Shown: positions 28,492 through 38,290, counted from the stretch's first letter. The stretch: DNA of 64,000 nt from Psychrosphaera sp. B3R10 (GCF_018861025.1 NZ_JAHKQH010000040.1:166698-230697), one strand, 5' to 3'. The notes: a model not told the origin generated them from the letters alone. Translations and numbers: made by a program.

Positions 28492-29973
28492 ATGGCTAAT
28501 TACTTTAATACCTTACCTTTACGCGAGCAACTGGCTCAATTAGGCGTATGTCGTTTTATGGATCGCAGTGAATTCAGTGCTGGATGTGACGCTCTTAAAG
28601 GTAAAAAGATTGTCATCGTGGGCTGTGGCGCTCAAGGTCTAAACCAAGGTTTGAACATGCGTGACTCTGGTCTTGACGTTTCTTATACGCTACGCCAAGC
28701 TGCAATCGACGAAAAACGTGAATCATTTGTACGTGCAAGCGACAATGGCTTTACAGTTGGAACTTACGAAGAACTTATTCCTACTGCTGATTTAGTTTAT
28801 AACTTAACGCCAGATAAACAGCATTCAGCTGTTGTTGACGCGATTATGCCTCTTATGAAGCAAGGTGCGACTTTAGGTTACTCTCACGGTTTTAACATCG
28901 TTGAAGAAGGCAAACAAATTCGCGAAGACCTAACTGTTGTTATGTGTGCGCCTAAATGCCCAGGTACTGAAGTACGTGAAGAATACAAACGTGGTTTTGG
29001 TGTTCCAACACTAATCGCGGTTCATGCTGCAAACGACCCTGAAGGCAAAGGCTGGGATATCGCTAAAGCGTTAGCATCAGCAACTGGCGGCGACCGCGCT
29101 GGTGTACTTGAGTCTTCTTTTGTAGCAGAAGTTAAATCTGACCTTATGGGTGAGCAAACTATTCTATGTGGTATGCAACAAGCTGCTGCAGTTGTTGCTT
29201 ACGAAAAAATGGTTGCTGAAGGCATGGACGCAGGATATGCGGCTAACCTAATTCAATTTGGTTTAGAAGTGATCACCGAAGCAATGAAGATTGGTGGTGT
29301 ATCGCACATGATGGACCGTCTAACAAACCCTGCTAAATTAAAAGCATGTGAACTTGCTGACGAATTCACTACATTATTCCGCCCATTGTTTGAAAAACAT
29401 CAAGACGACATCATCAGCGGCGAGTTCTCACGCACTATGATGGCAGACTGGGACAATGGTGACGCAAACTTATTAAAATGGCGTGAAGAAACGGGCCAGA
29501 CTGGTTTTGAAAAAGCACCTAAAGTTGACCACAACATCACTGAGCAAGAGTTCTTTGATAAAGGCATCTTCTTAGTTGCCTGTATTAAAGCTGGCGTAGA
29601 AATCGCGTTTGACGTAATGGTTGAAGCAGGTATCTTACCTGAATCAGCTTACTACGAGTCATTACACGAGACGCCGTTAATCTCAAATACAATTGCTCGT
29701 AAACGTCTATACGAAATGAACGTTGTAATCTCAGACACTGCAGAGTACGGAAACTACTTGTTCGCGAACGCGGCAATTCCAATGTTCCGTGAGCACGTTA
29801 TGCCTAACTTAAGCCTAGAATTAATGGGTAAAGGTTTGGATATCGCGGACAATAAAGTAGACAACGTAACGTTAGCAAGAGTTAACGACGCTATGCGTAA
29901 TCACCCAGTTGAAAAAATTGGTAAAGAATTACGTGGTTATATGACTGACATGAAACAAATCCAAACTGTATAA
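28492..29973 (+). CDS. ilvC: Ketol-acid reductoisomerase, long (class II) form
   Basis: A 493-residue enzyme that converts acetolactate or acetohydroxybutyrate to the dihydroxy acids with NADPH and magnesium, the second common step of valine and isoleucine synthesis. The Rossmann motif is [18 protein letters not shown], and the duplicated C-terminal knotted domains give the long gammaproteobacterial form. The frame is open from 28459, but GGAAA before the ATG at 28492 and the family start ([14 protein letters not shown]) fix the start. In E. coli ilvC lies after ilvGMEDA; here it precedes it. Confidence 0.97.
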   Translation: MANYFNTLPLREQLAQLGVCRFMDRSEFSAGCDALKGKKIVIVGCGAQGLNQGLNMRDSGLDVSYTLRQAAIDEKRESFVRASDNGFTVGTYEELIPTADLVYNLTPDKQHSAVVDAIMPLMKQGATLGYSHGFNIVEEGKQIREDLTVVMCAPKCPGTEVREEYKRGFGVPTLIAVHAANDPEGKGWDIAKALASATGGDRAGVLESSFVAEVKSDLMGEQTILCGMQQAAAVVAYEKMVAEGMDAGYAANLIQFGLEVITEAMKIGGVSHMMDRLTNPAKLKACELADEFTTLFRPLFEKHQDDIISGEFSRTMMADWDNGDANLLKWREETGQTGFEKAPKVDHNITEQEFFDKGIFLVACIKAGVEIAFDVMVEAGILPESAYYESLHETPLISNTIARKRLYEMNVVISDTAEYGNYLFANAAIPMFREHVMPNLSLELMGKGLDIADNKVDNVTLARVNDAMRNHPVEKIGKELRGYMTDMKQIQTV

Positions 29974-30036
29974 CTTTTATATATTGGATTGCGTTAGACT
30001 TATAATTAAATGAACTAAGTGTTGTTGGCGATTTAT

Positions 30037-30065
30037 TTGACATATAGAGCTGTAAATCGTAAAAA
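30037..30065 (+). promoter_or_regulatory. Candidate promoter of the ilvLGMEDA operon
   Basis: TTGACA (30037-30042), a 17-base spacer and TAAAAA (30060-30065) lie about 65 bases before the leader peptide. The -35 is perfect and the -10 is poor (three to four matches), so the call is moderate. Its location is right for the attenuated transcript. Confidence 0.45.
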
Positions 30066-30130
30066 CTAATGACACTTATTTCATTGTTCGAATCTTCGAG
30101 CAGCGAACGTAACAAAAGAATATTAGAGAC

Positions 30131-30202
30131 ATGAAATTTAATTTAGTTATTCTCATTATTAACGTCGTCGTGGTCATTTTACCGCGTCGGGGTTTGTTAT
30201 GA
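30131..30202 (+). CDS. ilvL: ilv operon leader peptide
   Basis: A 23-codon frame running from ATG at 30131 to TGA at 30202. It reads MKFNLVILIINVVVVILPRR then GLL. Fifteen of the 23 residues are isoleucine, leucine or valine, including four consecutive valine codons (GTC GTC GTG GTC). This is the composition expected of a leader whose translation senses charged tRNAs for the three branched-chain amino acids. It precedes an attenuator hairpin and ilvG. The sequence differs from E. coli IlvL, but the logic is the same. The start has only a weak GAGAC-type ribosome site. Confidence 0.9.
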   Translation: MKFNLVILIINVVVVILPRRGLL

Positions 30203-30254
30203 GCGTAAATTAAATATCTCATATTAGACCCCGGCTTAATGTTCGGGGTTTTTT
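30188..30254 (+). terminator. Attenuator of ilvGMEDA (terminator with competing antiterminator)
   Basis: The terminator pairs ACCCCG (30228-30233) with CGGGGT (30244-30249) and ends in six T residues. A second copy of CGGGGT at 30188-30193, inside the end of the leader peptide, can pair with the same ACCCCG and would form an antiterminator. If the ribosome stalls at the valine/isoleucine codons, the upstream copy is free to compete and transcription continues into ilvG. The terminator is seen directly; the switching is inferred from established ilv attenuation. Confidence 0.87.
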
Positions 30255-30314
30255 GTTACTAAAGCCTTGAACTAAACCGGATTAACCCTCGTCAGAGAAA
30301 CGGTAGGAAACAAG

Positions 30315-32018
30315 ATGAAAACAGGTGCAGATTTAATCATAGACACCCTATACGATTTAGGGGCGACTGAAGTATTTGGATATCCAGGTGGTACCATTAT
30401 GCCGGTCTATGACGCACTCTTCCGCAGTCTCGAACGTGGTTCTCCCGTTAAACACTATTTATGCCGACATGAACAAGGCGCTGGTTTTGCCGCAGTGGGT
30501 TTTGCACGTAGTACCGGAAAAACCGGTGTATGCATTGCAACCTCAGGTCCAGGCGCAACGAATCTAATTACCGCTTTAGCCGATGCAAAATTAGACTCAG
30601 TTCCTGTAGTGGCAATTACCGGACAGGTTCCTCGTCCACTAATGGGCACTAATGCATTCCAAGAAGTTGATGTTTTTGGCCTTTCGGTAGCAAGTTGTAA
30701 ACATAGCTTCCAAGTTATGGATCAATCTGAATTAGAAGATACGATTCGCCAAGCCTTTATAATTGCAAATGAAGGACGTCCAGGTCCCGTGTTAATCGAC
30801 ATCCCAAAAGATGTTCAGATGAACACTATCGTTAAGCAACGTTCATTAGTGTTACCTAGACAACCTGAACAGACAGCTCGTTCTGAACAGTTTGAACAAG
30901 CTAAGCAACTTATCTTAAAAGCTCAGAAACCAATATTCTATATCGGTGGTGGGGTTGACTTAGCGGGTGTAACAGACGAATTGAATCAAGTGTTACGTAC
31001 GACTCAGTTGCCAGCCGTTTCTACACTAAAAGGTTTAGGCTCTGTTGACCCTGAATATGCTTACTCATTGGGAATGCTAGGAATGCACGGGAATGCGGGT
31101 GCCAACTTAGCGGTACAAGATTGTGATTTACTAATCGCATTGGGCGCGCGTTTTGATGACCGGGTGACAGGTCGCTTAGCGAGTTTTGCTCCAAATGCAA
31201 AAGTTTTGCATATCGACATCGACAATTCAGAAATAAATAAATTACGCCAGGTAGAATTGGCCATCAATTGTAACCTCAAAACGGCTATGTCGTTATTACA
31301 TAAAGAGCTTACTGTTTTAAGCGCCGAGCAACAACAGTCTTGGCAGTCGTGGCGTGATACATGTACGCAGTTGGCTGAAGACCATCAATGGCGTTACGAT
31401 TTCCCGCATGATGGGATTTACGCGCCGTCGTTACTTAAGCAATTAAGCGATAAATTAACACCTGCCTCTGTTGTTACTTGTGATGTTGGTCAGCACCAAA
31501 TGTGGGTGGCACAACATATGAGCTTCGCGAGTACTAAAAACCACTTAAGTTCTGGTGGAGCTGGTACAATGGGCTTTGGCTTACCTGCAGCGGTAGGCGC
31601 AAAAGTCGCTCGTCCAAACGACCAAGTTATTGCGGTATGTGGCGATGGCTCGATAATGATGAATATTCAAGAACTAGGTACCATCAAGCGTTTTAACCTT
31701 GGGGTAAAAGTTTTACTTATCGACAATGCTAAATTGGGCATGGTTAAACAATGGCAAGAATTGTTTTTTGACCAACGTTTAAGTGAAACTGATCTGTCGG
31801 ATAATCCAGAATTTGTCATGTTGGCAAAAGCATTTGATATTCCAGGTCAAACAATTACAAAACAAAGTGAAGTCGCCGGAGCGTTAGAGACGTTAGTCCA
31901 GCATGATGGCCCGTACTTTTTGCATGTCAAAATTGATGCAGGCGACAATGTATGGCCATTAGTACCGCCTGGCGCGGCCAACCAAGATATGATAGATCAC
32001 AGTCAACAAACGAGTTAA
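30315..32018 (+). CDS. ilvG: Acetolactate synthase II large subunit
   Basis: A 567-residue thiamine-diphosphate enzyme that condenses pyruvate with pyruvate or 2-ketobutyrate. Motifs are VFGYPGG near residue 20, the catalytic glutamate in CRHEQGAGF, the GDD-type FAD region GARFDDRVTGRL, and the TPP motif GDGSIMMNIQELGT. The reading frame is intact, unlike the frameshifted ilvG of E. coli K-12. It is the first structural gene after the attenuator, 12 bases before ilvM. Confidence 0.96.
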   Translation: MKTGADLIIDTLYDLGATEVFGYPGGTIMPVYDALFRSLERGSPVKHYLCRHEQGAGFAAVGFARSTGKTGVCIATSGPGATNLITALADAKLDSVPVVAITGQVPRPLMGTNAFQEVDVFGLSVASCKHSFQVMDQSELEDTIRQAFIIANEGRPGPVLIDIPKDVQMNTIVKQRSLVLPRQPEQTARSEQFEQAKQLILKAQKPIFYIGGGVDLAGVTDELNQVLRTTQLPAVSTLKGLGSVDPEYAYSLGMLGMHGNAGANLAVQDCDLLIALGARFDDRVTGRLASFAPNAKVLHIDIDNSEINKLRQVELAINCNLKTAMSLLHKELTVLSAEQQQSWQSWRDTCTQLAEDHQWRYDFPHDGIYAPSLLKQLSDKLTPASVVTCDVGQHQMWVAQHMSFASTKNHLSSGGAGTMGFGLPAAVGAKVARPNDQVIAVCGDGSIMMNIQELGTIKRFNLGVKVLLIDNAKLGMVKQWQELFFDQRLSETDLSDNPEFVMLAKAFDIPGQTITKQSEVAGALETLVQHDGPYFLHVKIDAGDNVWPLVPPGAANQDMIDHSQQTS

Positions 32019-32030
32019 CAGGAGAATATT

Positions 32031-32381
32031 ATGACCATGTCAAATCACAACACACCCGTAGCTCATATCAGTTTGGTCTGTGTTCAGTCTAGTTTGTTAT
32101 TAGAGCGTTTGTTACAAACATTAAGATATCGCGGTTTTAATGTCGTTAGCATGGCTTCAAATGATTTAAGTGCCAATGAGACTGAAGTCCACTTAGTCGT
32201 GAAGGGTCAAGGAAAGCTGACAACTTTACAAAAAAGCTTTGAAGCTTTGATTGAGGTTCAACAGTGTTATTTAACTGCAGATCAGGCAAAATTGGCGTCT
32301 TTATTAGAATTCGGGCTATCTACAAAGTTTAGCCCTGCAAAAACCACCCAACCGGGCTCTTATGCCGCGGAAGGCGCATAG
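32031..32381 (+). CDS. ilvM: Acetolactate synthase II small regulatory subunit
   Basis: A 116-residue protein with a single ACT-type domain in its first 80 residues (HISLVCVQSSLLLERLLQTL, then RGFNVVSMA). It is longer than E. coli IlvM (87) by a polar C-terminal tail. It stabilises and activates the IlvG catalytic subunit. The name rests on context between ilvG and ilvE as well as on the ACT pattern. A GGAG ribosome site is present. Confidence 0.88.
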   Translation: MTMSNHNTPVAHISLVCVQSSLLLERLLQTLRYRGFNVVSMASNDLSANETEVHLVVKGQGKLTTLQKSFEALIEVQQCYLTADQAKLASLLEFGLSTKFSPAKTTQPGSYAAEGA

Positions 32382-32392
32382 AGGAAACAACA

Positions 32393-33325
32393 ATGGCATT
32401 GTCATCATCAGCTGAAAAAATTTGGTTCAACGGTAAACTTATTCCTTTTGCAGACGCAAAAGTACACGTATTAAGTCACGCTATTCATTATGGTTCTTCT
32501 GTATTTGAAGGTGTTCGTGCATACGATACGCCAGATAAAGGCACATGTATCTTCCGTTTAGAAGATCACACACGTCGTTTATTTGATTCAGCAAAAATTT
32601 ATCGCATGACGATTCCTCATACGATGGAAGAGCTTAATCAAGCACAAAAAGACGTTGTTGTTCAAAATGGTTTTAAATCGGCTTACCTACGCCCAGCGGC
32701 ATTTTATGGTGAGATTGGCCTCGGTTTAGCGGTTCCTTTTAACACTGAAGCAGACGTCATTGTTGCGGCAATGGAATGGGGCGCCTACTTAGGTGAAGAA
32801 GCACTTGAAAATGGCGTTGACGCTGGCGTTTCAAGCTGGAATCGTCTTGCCGCGAATACTATGCCTACTGGTGCAAAAGCCGGTGGTAATTACTTATCTT
32901 CACAGCTAATTTCGATGGAAGCTCGTCGCCATGGCTACGGTGAAGGTATTGCGTTAGATGTGCATGGATATGTATCTGAAGGCGCTGGTGAAAACCTATT
33001 TGTTATTCGTGACGGTGTTGTAACAACAACGCCAATTACAGCGGCAATTTTGCCAGGTCTGACTCGCGACACGATCATCAAGCTTTTAAAAGAGCTGGGT
33101 TATGTCGTCCGCGAACAAAATATTCCACGTGAAGCATTATACCTAGCTGATGAAGTATTGATGTGTGGTACTGCTGCGGAAGTTACGCCAGTACGCAGTG
33201 TTGACGGTATCGAAGTCGGCAGTGGTAAACGTGGACCGATTACAAAACAAATTCAAGAAGCATTTTTTGGTTTGTTTAATGGTACAACAGAAGATAAGTG
33301 GGGCTGGTTAACACCAGTTAAATAA
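32393..33325 (+). CDS. ilvE: Branched-chain amino acid aminotransferase
   Basis: A 310-residue fold-type IV PLP transaminase that makes valine, isoleucine and leucine from their keto acids. The N-terminal IWFNGKLIPFADAKVHV, the LSHAIHYGSSVFEG segment, the PLP lysine in PTGAKAGGNYLSS and YVSEGAGENLFV are all diagnostic. Length matches E. coli IlvE (309). The long 179-base gap that follows carries two hairpins, so expression of ilvD and ilvA downstream may be separately tuned. Confidence 0.97.
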   Translation: MALSSSAEKIWFNGKLIPFADAKVHVLSHAIHYGSSVFEGVRAYDTPDKGTCIFRLEDHTRRLFDSAKIYRMTIPHTMEELNQAQKDVVVQNGFKSAYLRPAAFYGEIGLGLAVPFNTEADVIVAAMEWGAYLGEEALENGVDAGVSSWNRLAANTMPTGAKAGGNYLSSQLISMEARRHGYGEGIALDVHGYVSEGAGENLFVIRDGVVTTTPITAAILPGLTRDTIIKLLKELGYVVREQNIPREALYLADEVLMCGTAAEVTPVRSVDGIEVGSGKRGPITKQIQEAFFGLFNGTTEDKWGWLTPVK

Positions 33326-33345
33326 TAGCGAATTGCTCTGCAGTT

Positions 33346-33369
33346 TCGGTCGAAACAAATGTCGACCGA
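33346..33369 (+). promoter_or_regulatory. 8-bp hairpin after ilvE
   Basis: TCGGTCGA (33346-33353) and TCGACCGA (33362-33369) pair perfectly around an 8-base loop. The stem sits 20 bases after the ilvE stop codon. It has no T-run, so it is more likely an RNA-stability or processing element than a terminator. Confidence 0.5.
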
Positions 33370-33414
33370 TACCATGTGGATAATTAGCCGTTACACGTCT
33401 TTAAAAAGATAGCT

Positions 33415-33478
33415 AAAAGCTTCTGTTGTTTTTGATTGAATTGTTCAATGCAAAAAGCGCAGAAGCTTTTTGCGTTTT
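33415..33478 (+). promoter_or_regulatory. Overlapping alternative hairpins in the ilvE-ilvD gap
   Basis: Two mutually exclusive stems are possible. The long-range pairing joins AAAAGCTTCTG (33415-33425) to CAGAAGCTTTT (33460-33470), with a nested ATTGAA/TTCAAT stem inside. The local pairing joins GCAAAAAGC (33450-33458) to GCTTTTTGC (33465-33473), with a 6-base loop and followed by GTTTT. Bases 33465-33470 belong to both. The local form is terminator-like and the long form would block it, as in an attenuator. No leader peptide was found here, so the signal is unknown. Confidence 0.5.
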
Positions 33479-33504
33479 AAGAAATAGATAAAAGGAAAAT
33501 ACAC

Positions 33505-35358
33505 ATGCCTAAGTTACGCTCGGCAACATCCACTCAAGGTCGCAATATGGCAGGTGCTCGTGCGTTATGGCGCGCGACGGGGATGACAGATGGTGATTTT
33601 GGTAAACCTATCATTGCAGTTGTTAATTCGTTCACTCAGTTTGTACCTGGCCACGTGCATTTAAAAGATATGGGGCAGCTTGTCGCCGGTGCAATCGAAG
33701 AAGCTGGTGGTGTCGCAAAAGAATTTAATACTATCGCAGTCGATGATGGTATCGCGATGGGTCATAGCGGTATGTTATATAGCTTGCCGTCACGTGACTT
33801 AATAGCTGACTCTGTTGAATACATGGTTAACGCCCATTGCGCTGACGCTATGGTGTGTATTTCCAACTGTGACAAAATTACTCCGGGTATGTTAATGGCG
33901 GCCATGCGCATAAACATACCAGTTATTTTTGTTTCTGGCGGACCAATGGAAGCGGGTAAAACGAAGCTTTCAGATCAAATTATCAAACTGGATTTAGTTG
34001 ACGCTATGATCCAAGGGGCTGATCCAAAAGTGTCTAACGACCAGTCGGATCAAGTAGAACGTTCTGCTTGCCCTACGTGTGGTTCATGTTCTGGTATGTT
34101 CACCGCAAACTCAATGAACTGTCTAGCCGAAGCGCTTGGTTTAGCGTTACCGGGTAATGGTTCTATGTTGGCAACACATGCTGACCGTGAACAATTATTC
34201 TTAAAAGCAGGTAAACAAATTGTTGAGTTAACGAAACGTTATTATCAAGATGACGATGAGTCTGCATTACCGCGTAATATCGCTAACAAAGATTCATTTT
34301 CTAATGCGATGTGTTTAGATATTGCGATGGGTGGTTCAACAAATACTATTTTGCATCTTTTAGCTACGGCGCAGGAAGCGGGTGTTGATTACACTATGGA
34401 AGATATGGATAAATTGTCTCGTATCGTGCCGCAGCTATGTAAAGTCGCGCCGTCTACACCTGAGTATCATATGGAAGACGTCCATCGCGCCGGTGGTGTT
34501 ATTGCCATTTTAGGTGAGTTATCACGTGCAGGTTTGCTAAAAACAGACGTACCAAATGTTTTAGGAACTTCGCTTGCTGACGTTATTTCAAAATATGATA
34601 TTAAAATCACTGACGATGAAGACGTTAAAAAATTCTATCGCGCCGGTCCAGCGGGTATCCGTACCACAAAAGCGTTTAGCCAAGATTGTCGTTGGGATAC
34701 ATTAGACGAAGACCGCGAAAATGGCTGTATTCGCAGTATTGAAAACGCCTTTTCTACAGAAGGTGGGTTAGCGGTTCTTTCTGGTAATATCGCGGTGGAT
34801 GGTTGTGTAGTAAAAACTGCCGGCGTAGCTGATGAGAATTTAGTATTTACCGGTCCTGCGCATATTTTTGAAAGCCAAGACGAAGCGGTTGCCGGCATCT
34901 TAGAAGGTAAAGTTGTGGCTGGTGAAGTCGTCGTAATACGTTACGAAGGCCCTAAAGGCGGTCCAGGTATGCAGGAAATGTTGTACCCTACGACTTATTT
35001 GAAATCGATGGGCTTAGGTAAAGCGTGTGCATTATTAACGGATGGTCGTTTTTCTGGAGGCACATCTGGTTTATCAATTGGTCACGTATCACCTGAAGCT
35101 GGAAGTGGTGGTGTCATTGGACTCGTTGAACAAGGCGATATTATTCATATCGATATTCCTACCCGAGAAATTACCCTAAAAGTATCTGATGCAGAACTTG
35201 AAGCTCGTCGTAAAGCGATGGAAGCCAAAGGCAAGGGCGCTTGGAAACCAGTTAATCGTGTTCGTCCAATTAGTTATGCACTGAAAAATTACGCAATGTT
35301 GGCAACAAGTGCTGATAAAGGCGCGGTACGTAATAGAGAGTTATTGGATAACTATTAA
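33505..35358 (+). CDS. ilvD: Dihydroxy-acid dehydratase
   Basis: A 617-residue iron-sulfur enzyme that dehydrates dihydroxy-isovalerate and dihydroxy-methylvalerate to the keto acids. The cluster cysteines lie in [13 protein letters not shown] and [17 protein letters not shown]. Length and motifs match E. coli IlvD (616). An AAGGAAAA ribosome site precedes the ATG. Codons are strongly biased, suggesting high expression, as in the neighbouring ilv genes. Confidence 0.97.
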   Translation: MPKLRSATSTQGRNMAGARALWRATGMTDGDFGKPIIAVVNSFTQFVPGHVHLKDMGQLVAGAIEEAGGVAKEFNTIAVDDGIAMGHSGMLYSLPSRDLIADSVEYMVNAHCADAMVCISNCDKITPGMLMAAMRINIPVIFVSGGPMEAGKTKLSDQIIKLDLVDAMIQGADPKVSNDQSDQVERSACPTCGSCSGMFTANSMNCLAEALGLALPGNGSMLATHADREQLFLKAGKQIVELTKRYYQDDDESALPRNIANKDSFSNAMCLDIAMGGSTNTILHLLATAQEAGVDYTMEDMDKLSRIVPQLCKVAPSTPEYHMEDVHRAGGVIAILGELSRAGLLKTDVPNVLGTSLADVISKYDIKITDDEDVKKFYRAGPAGIRTTKAFSQDCRWDTLDEDRENGCIRSIENAFSTEGGLAVLSGNIAVDGCVVKTAGVADENLVFTGPAHIFESQDEAVAGILEGKVVAGEVVVIRYEGPKGGPGMQEMLYPTTYLKSMGLGKACALLTDGRFSGGTSGLSIGHVSPEAGSGGVIGLVEQGDIIHIDIPTREITLKVSDAELEARRKAMEAKGKGAWKPVNRVRPISYALKNYAMLATSADKGAVRNRELLDNY

Positions 35359-35393
35359 TAATTCAAAACAATTAATTTACATTAGCGAGAAAA

Positions 35394-36947
35394 ATGATGT
35401 CACCTACAGACCAACTAAATAAACTGAAAATCGCACAGGGTTACGTACGTGATATTTTGTTGGCACCAATTTATGACATAGCTGTGCAAACGAGTGTTGA
35501 CCGATTAAGCATACTGTCTGCGCGTCTAGAGAATTCAGTATTTGTTAAGCGGGAAGATGAACAACCCGTACATTCATTTAAGTTACGTGGCGCATTTAAC
35601 AAACTTGTTGGTCTATCAAAAGAAAAACAAGCATTAGGTGTTGTGGCGGCGTCAGCTGGTAATCATGCCCAAGGACTTGCCTTATCAGCAAAGGCCTTGG
35701 GTGTTGTGGCGACTATTGTAATGCCGGAAACGACACCGGACATTAAGGTCAATGCGGTTCGTAGCCACGGTGCGAACGTTGTTCTTAAGGGGAAAAGCTT
35801 TGATGAAGCGAATAATTTCGCCTTAACACTAGCCTCGGACAAAGGCTTGAGTTATATCCACCCGTTTGACGATAAAGAAGTCATTGTGGGTCAAGGTACG
35901 GTTGCAAAGGAATTGTTACAGCAAATCCGTGACTTGGATGTGGTTTTTATTCCGGTTGGTGGCGGCGGTCTATTGGCTGGTATGGCGGTGTACATCAAGC
36001 AGCTCAAACCTGAGATCAAAGTTATTGGGGTTGAGCCAGAAGGGGCGGCCTGTTTAAAAGCGGCACTAGAAGCGGGCAAACCTGTTGATTTAGGTCAAGT
36101 GGATTTATTTGCAGATGGCGTTGCAGTGAAATTAATTGGAACGCATACCTTTGAGCTTGCTCAGCAGTACTGTGACGAAGTGGTTACCGTAAATTCAGAC
36201 GAAATATGTGCAGCGATTAAAGACTTGTTTGATGACGTACGAGCGGTTGCAGAACCTGCCGGTGCGTTAAGTTTGGCGGGCCTTAAAAAGTACGTTAAAA
36301 CGACAGGCATAAAAGGCAAACGACTCAGTTGTATATTGTCTGGAGCAAATCTCAATTTTGACAAATTACGTTATGTTGCCGAACGCACCGAGCTTGGCGA
36401 GAAAAAAGAAGCGGTACTTGCGGTGACCATACCTGAACGTAAAGGCGCGTTTATAGAATTCTGTGACGCGTTGGGCGGTAAAGCGATTACTGAATTTAAC
36501 TATCGATATCATGATACCAGCTCAGCTGAGATTTTTGTCGGTGTTAAAATGTCAGATATGAGTACAGATTTACCTGTGTTAATTCAGAGCTTAATTAATA
36601 AGGATTATCAGGTTGTCGATCTCACTGATAATGAGTTAGCCAAACTCCATATCCGTCATATGGTGGGTGGCAAGCCAACTCAAAAAATCAATGAAAAGAT
36701 TTATAGTTTCGAGTTTCCAGAATACCCAGGAGCCTTGTCGAAATTCCTAACAATGTTAGGTCAAAAGTGGAATATCACTATGTTCCATTATCGCAACCAT
36801 GGTGCGGCTTTTGGTCAAGTTTTAGCGGGGTTTGAAGCTTTAGAAGATGATGCTGCTGAGTTGCAAGGGCATTTAGATGCTGTTGGGTTTAATTGGAAAG
36901 ATGAATCAGATAATCCAAGCATAAAACTGTTTTTGAAAAACAAATAG
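35394..36947 (+). CDS. ilvA: Biosynthetic threonine deaminase
   Basis: A 517-residue PLP enzyme that converts threonine to 2-ketobutyrate, the first committed step to isoleucine. The PLP lysine is in VHSFKLRGAFNKL, and SAGNHAQGLAL and the glycine loop PVGGGGLLAG follow. The C-terminal 190 residues contain the two ACT-like regulatory domains that bind isoleucine and valine (ERKGAFIEFCDALGG; FPEYPGALSKFLTMLG). Two adjacent ATG codons (35394, 35397) are possible starts. It is the last gene of the operon and is followed by a terminator. Confidence 0.97.
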   Translation: MMSPTDQLNKLKIAQGYVRDILLAPIYDIAVQTSVDRLSILSARLENSVFVKREDEQPVHSFKLRGAFNKLVGLSKEKQALGVVAASAGNHAQGLALSAKALGVVATIVMPETTPDIKVNAVRSHGANVVLKGKSFDEANNFALTLASDKGLSYIHPFDDKEVIVGQGTVAKELLQQIRDLDVVFIPVGGGGLLAGMAVYIKQLKPEIKVIGVEPEGAACLKAALEAGKPVDLGQVDLFADGVAVKLIGTHTFELAQQYCDEVVTVNSDEICAAIKDLFDDVRAVAEPAGALSLAGLKKYVKTTGIKGKRLSCILSGANLNFDKLRYVAERTELGEKKEAVLAVTIPERKGAFIEFCDALGGKAITEFNYRYHDTSSAEIFVGVKMSDMSTDLPVLIQSLINKDYQVVDLTDNELAKLHIRHMVGGKPTQKINEKIYSFEFPEYPGALSKFLTMLGQKWNITMFHYRNHGAAFGQVLAGFEALEDDAAELQGHLDAVGFNWKDESDNPSIKLFLKNK

Positions 36948-36982
36948 TGGGTGCCTTTTAGAATTACCTTTTAGAATAAAAA

Positions 36983-37005
36983 GGGATGTTCGCATCCCAT
37001 TTTAT
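36983..37005 (+). terminator. Rho-independent terminator of the ilv operon
   Basis: GGGATG (36983-36988) and CATCCC (36993-36998) flank a TTCG tetraloop, followed by ATTTTATTT. The UUCG loop is exceptionally stable. It lies 36 bases after the ilvA stop. Confidence 0.85.
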
Positions 37006-37018
37006 TTGCCAAATACAC

Positions 37019-38290
37019 TTACGTTACCCTAGCTACCCGATAAAATATCGACCCCAAAAGAATAAACCCTAAAGTATACAACCAAGATTGTATGCTCGCC
37101 TGCGCTATCAACCAAACACAAACCAAAATACCGCTACTGGATATCAGAAAAATAACCCATTGTGACAATGGCAGTTGCATCTTTTTATGTAGTTTGGGTA
37201 CGGCAAGTACGCACACTAAATAACCTATCAGTCGAGCCAGAGAGCTAAAAATTGCCAACCAAACAAAGCCTTTTGTAATGGCTAAAATCATGGCAAACCC
37301 CGCTAGAAAGTAAATTGAATTTATGGGGGTTAAATATCGTTTATGGGTCGACAGAAACCACTGGGGTAACTGATTGTTTTCAGCTAATGCGTAGGTCATT
37401 CTGGGTGCGGCTAACATTAAGGCAAGTAAATTACCAAAAATAGAAACTATTGCCGTGAACGCAATAACAAGACCAAATGACGTTATGCCTAAAGATTCGG
37501 TTATCACATTGGCACTTGTAACAAGTGGCGCATTGGTCGCGATGGGGGTTGGTAACGTACTGACGACAATTGCCTGAATAAAAAAATACAACACAGTTGT
37601 GGCGATGAGGGTAAGCAGCAACGCCTTTGGCATATCGGCTTTCGGGTTTTTTGCTTCTTTTGCCGGAATTATCGCACCTTCAAATCCGATAAAAGCGTAA
37701 ACGAGTAATAACATTGACGTTGGAAATTGATCAAGTTGCGGCGGAGGTGCGGAAAACAATTGTTCGGCATTTATATAAGTGACGCCAAATAAAACAAAAA
37801 GCGCAATGGGTAGGAGTTTGGCCAAAGTGACTAGATAAATCGACGTCATGGCATTTTTGATACCAAGAATATTGATCGTTGCTAATAGGACAATGAGTAA
37901 ACAAACTCCAATTGACGCAATTTCTGGTGTTTGTAATACGGGAAAATAAAGTGATAAATAAAGCACTAGAGCGTGTCCGTTGGCCGCAAGGGCACTGACA
38001 CGACCTAAATATAATAGCCAGCCTGTTTGAAACCCAACAAAAGGACCAAAGGCTTTAGTGCTGTATAAAACCGGACCACCGGTTTGGTCGAAAGCACTAG
38101 ATAAAATAGCAAAACAGGCAACTATCGGAAAAATAGCTATGCCACATAATAAGAACATCCATGGACTAAAGTAGGCCAGTTGATTGGCTGCCGCGGCGGG
38201 CAATGCAAAGATCCCGGCACCTATGAGGCCATTAATCGCAATCGCTGCGACACCTATCTTAGTTATGGATTGAGTTGAAAGTGTAGCCAA
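37019..38290 (-). CDS. APC-superfamily amino acid permease
   Basis: A 423-residue integral membrane protein with about 12 hydrophobic segments. The first segment has the APC fingerprint GLIGAGIFALPAAAANQ, and the GAIIPAKEAKNPKADMP loop between later segments is typical of amino acid/polyamine transporters. The substrate cannot be inferred. The start is a TTG (complement of 38288-38290) with GGGA seven bases ahead; no better ATG exists. It is convergent with ilvA. The region just upstream contains a five-copy 8-bp tandem repeat, which could make expression variable. Confidence 0.8.
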   Translation of the reverse strand: MATLSTQSITKIGVAAIAINGLIGAGIFALPAAAANQLAYFSPWMFLLCGIAIFPIVACFAILSSAFDQTGGPVLYSTKAFGPFVGFQTGWLLYLGRVSALAANGHALVLYLSLYFPVLQTPEIASIGVCLLIVLLATINILGIKNAMTSIYLVTLAKLLPIALFVLFGVTYINAEQLFSAPPPQLDQFPTSMLLLVYAFIGFEGAIIPAKEAKNPKADMPKALLLTLIATTVLYFFIQAIVVSTLPTPIATNAPLVTSANVITESLGITSFGLVIAFTAIVSIFGNLLALMLAAPRMTYALAENNQLPQWFLSTHKRYLTPINSIYFLAGFAMILAITKGFVWLAIFSSLARLIGYLVCVLAVPKLHKKMQLPLSQWVIFLISSSGILVCVWLIAQASIQSWLYTLGFILLGSIFYRVARVT

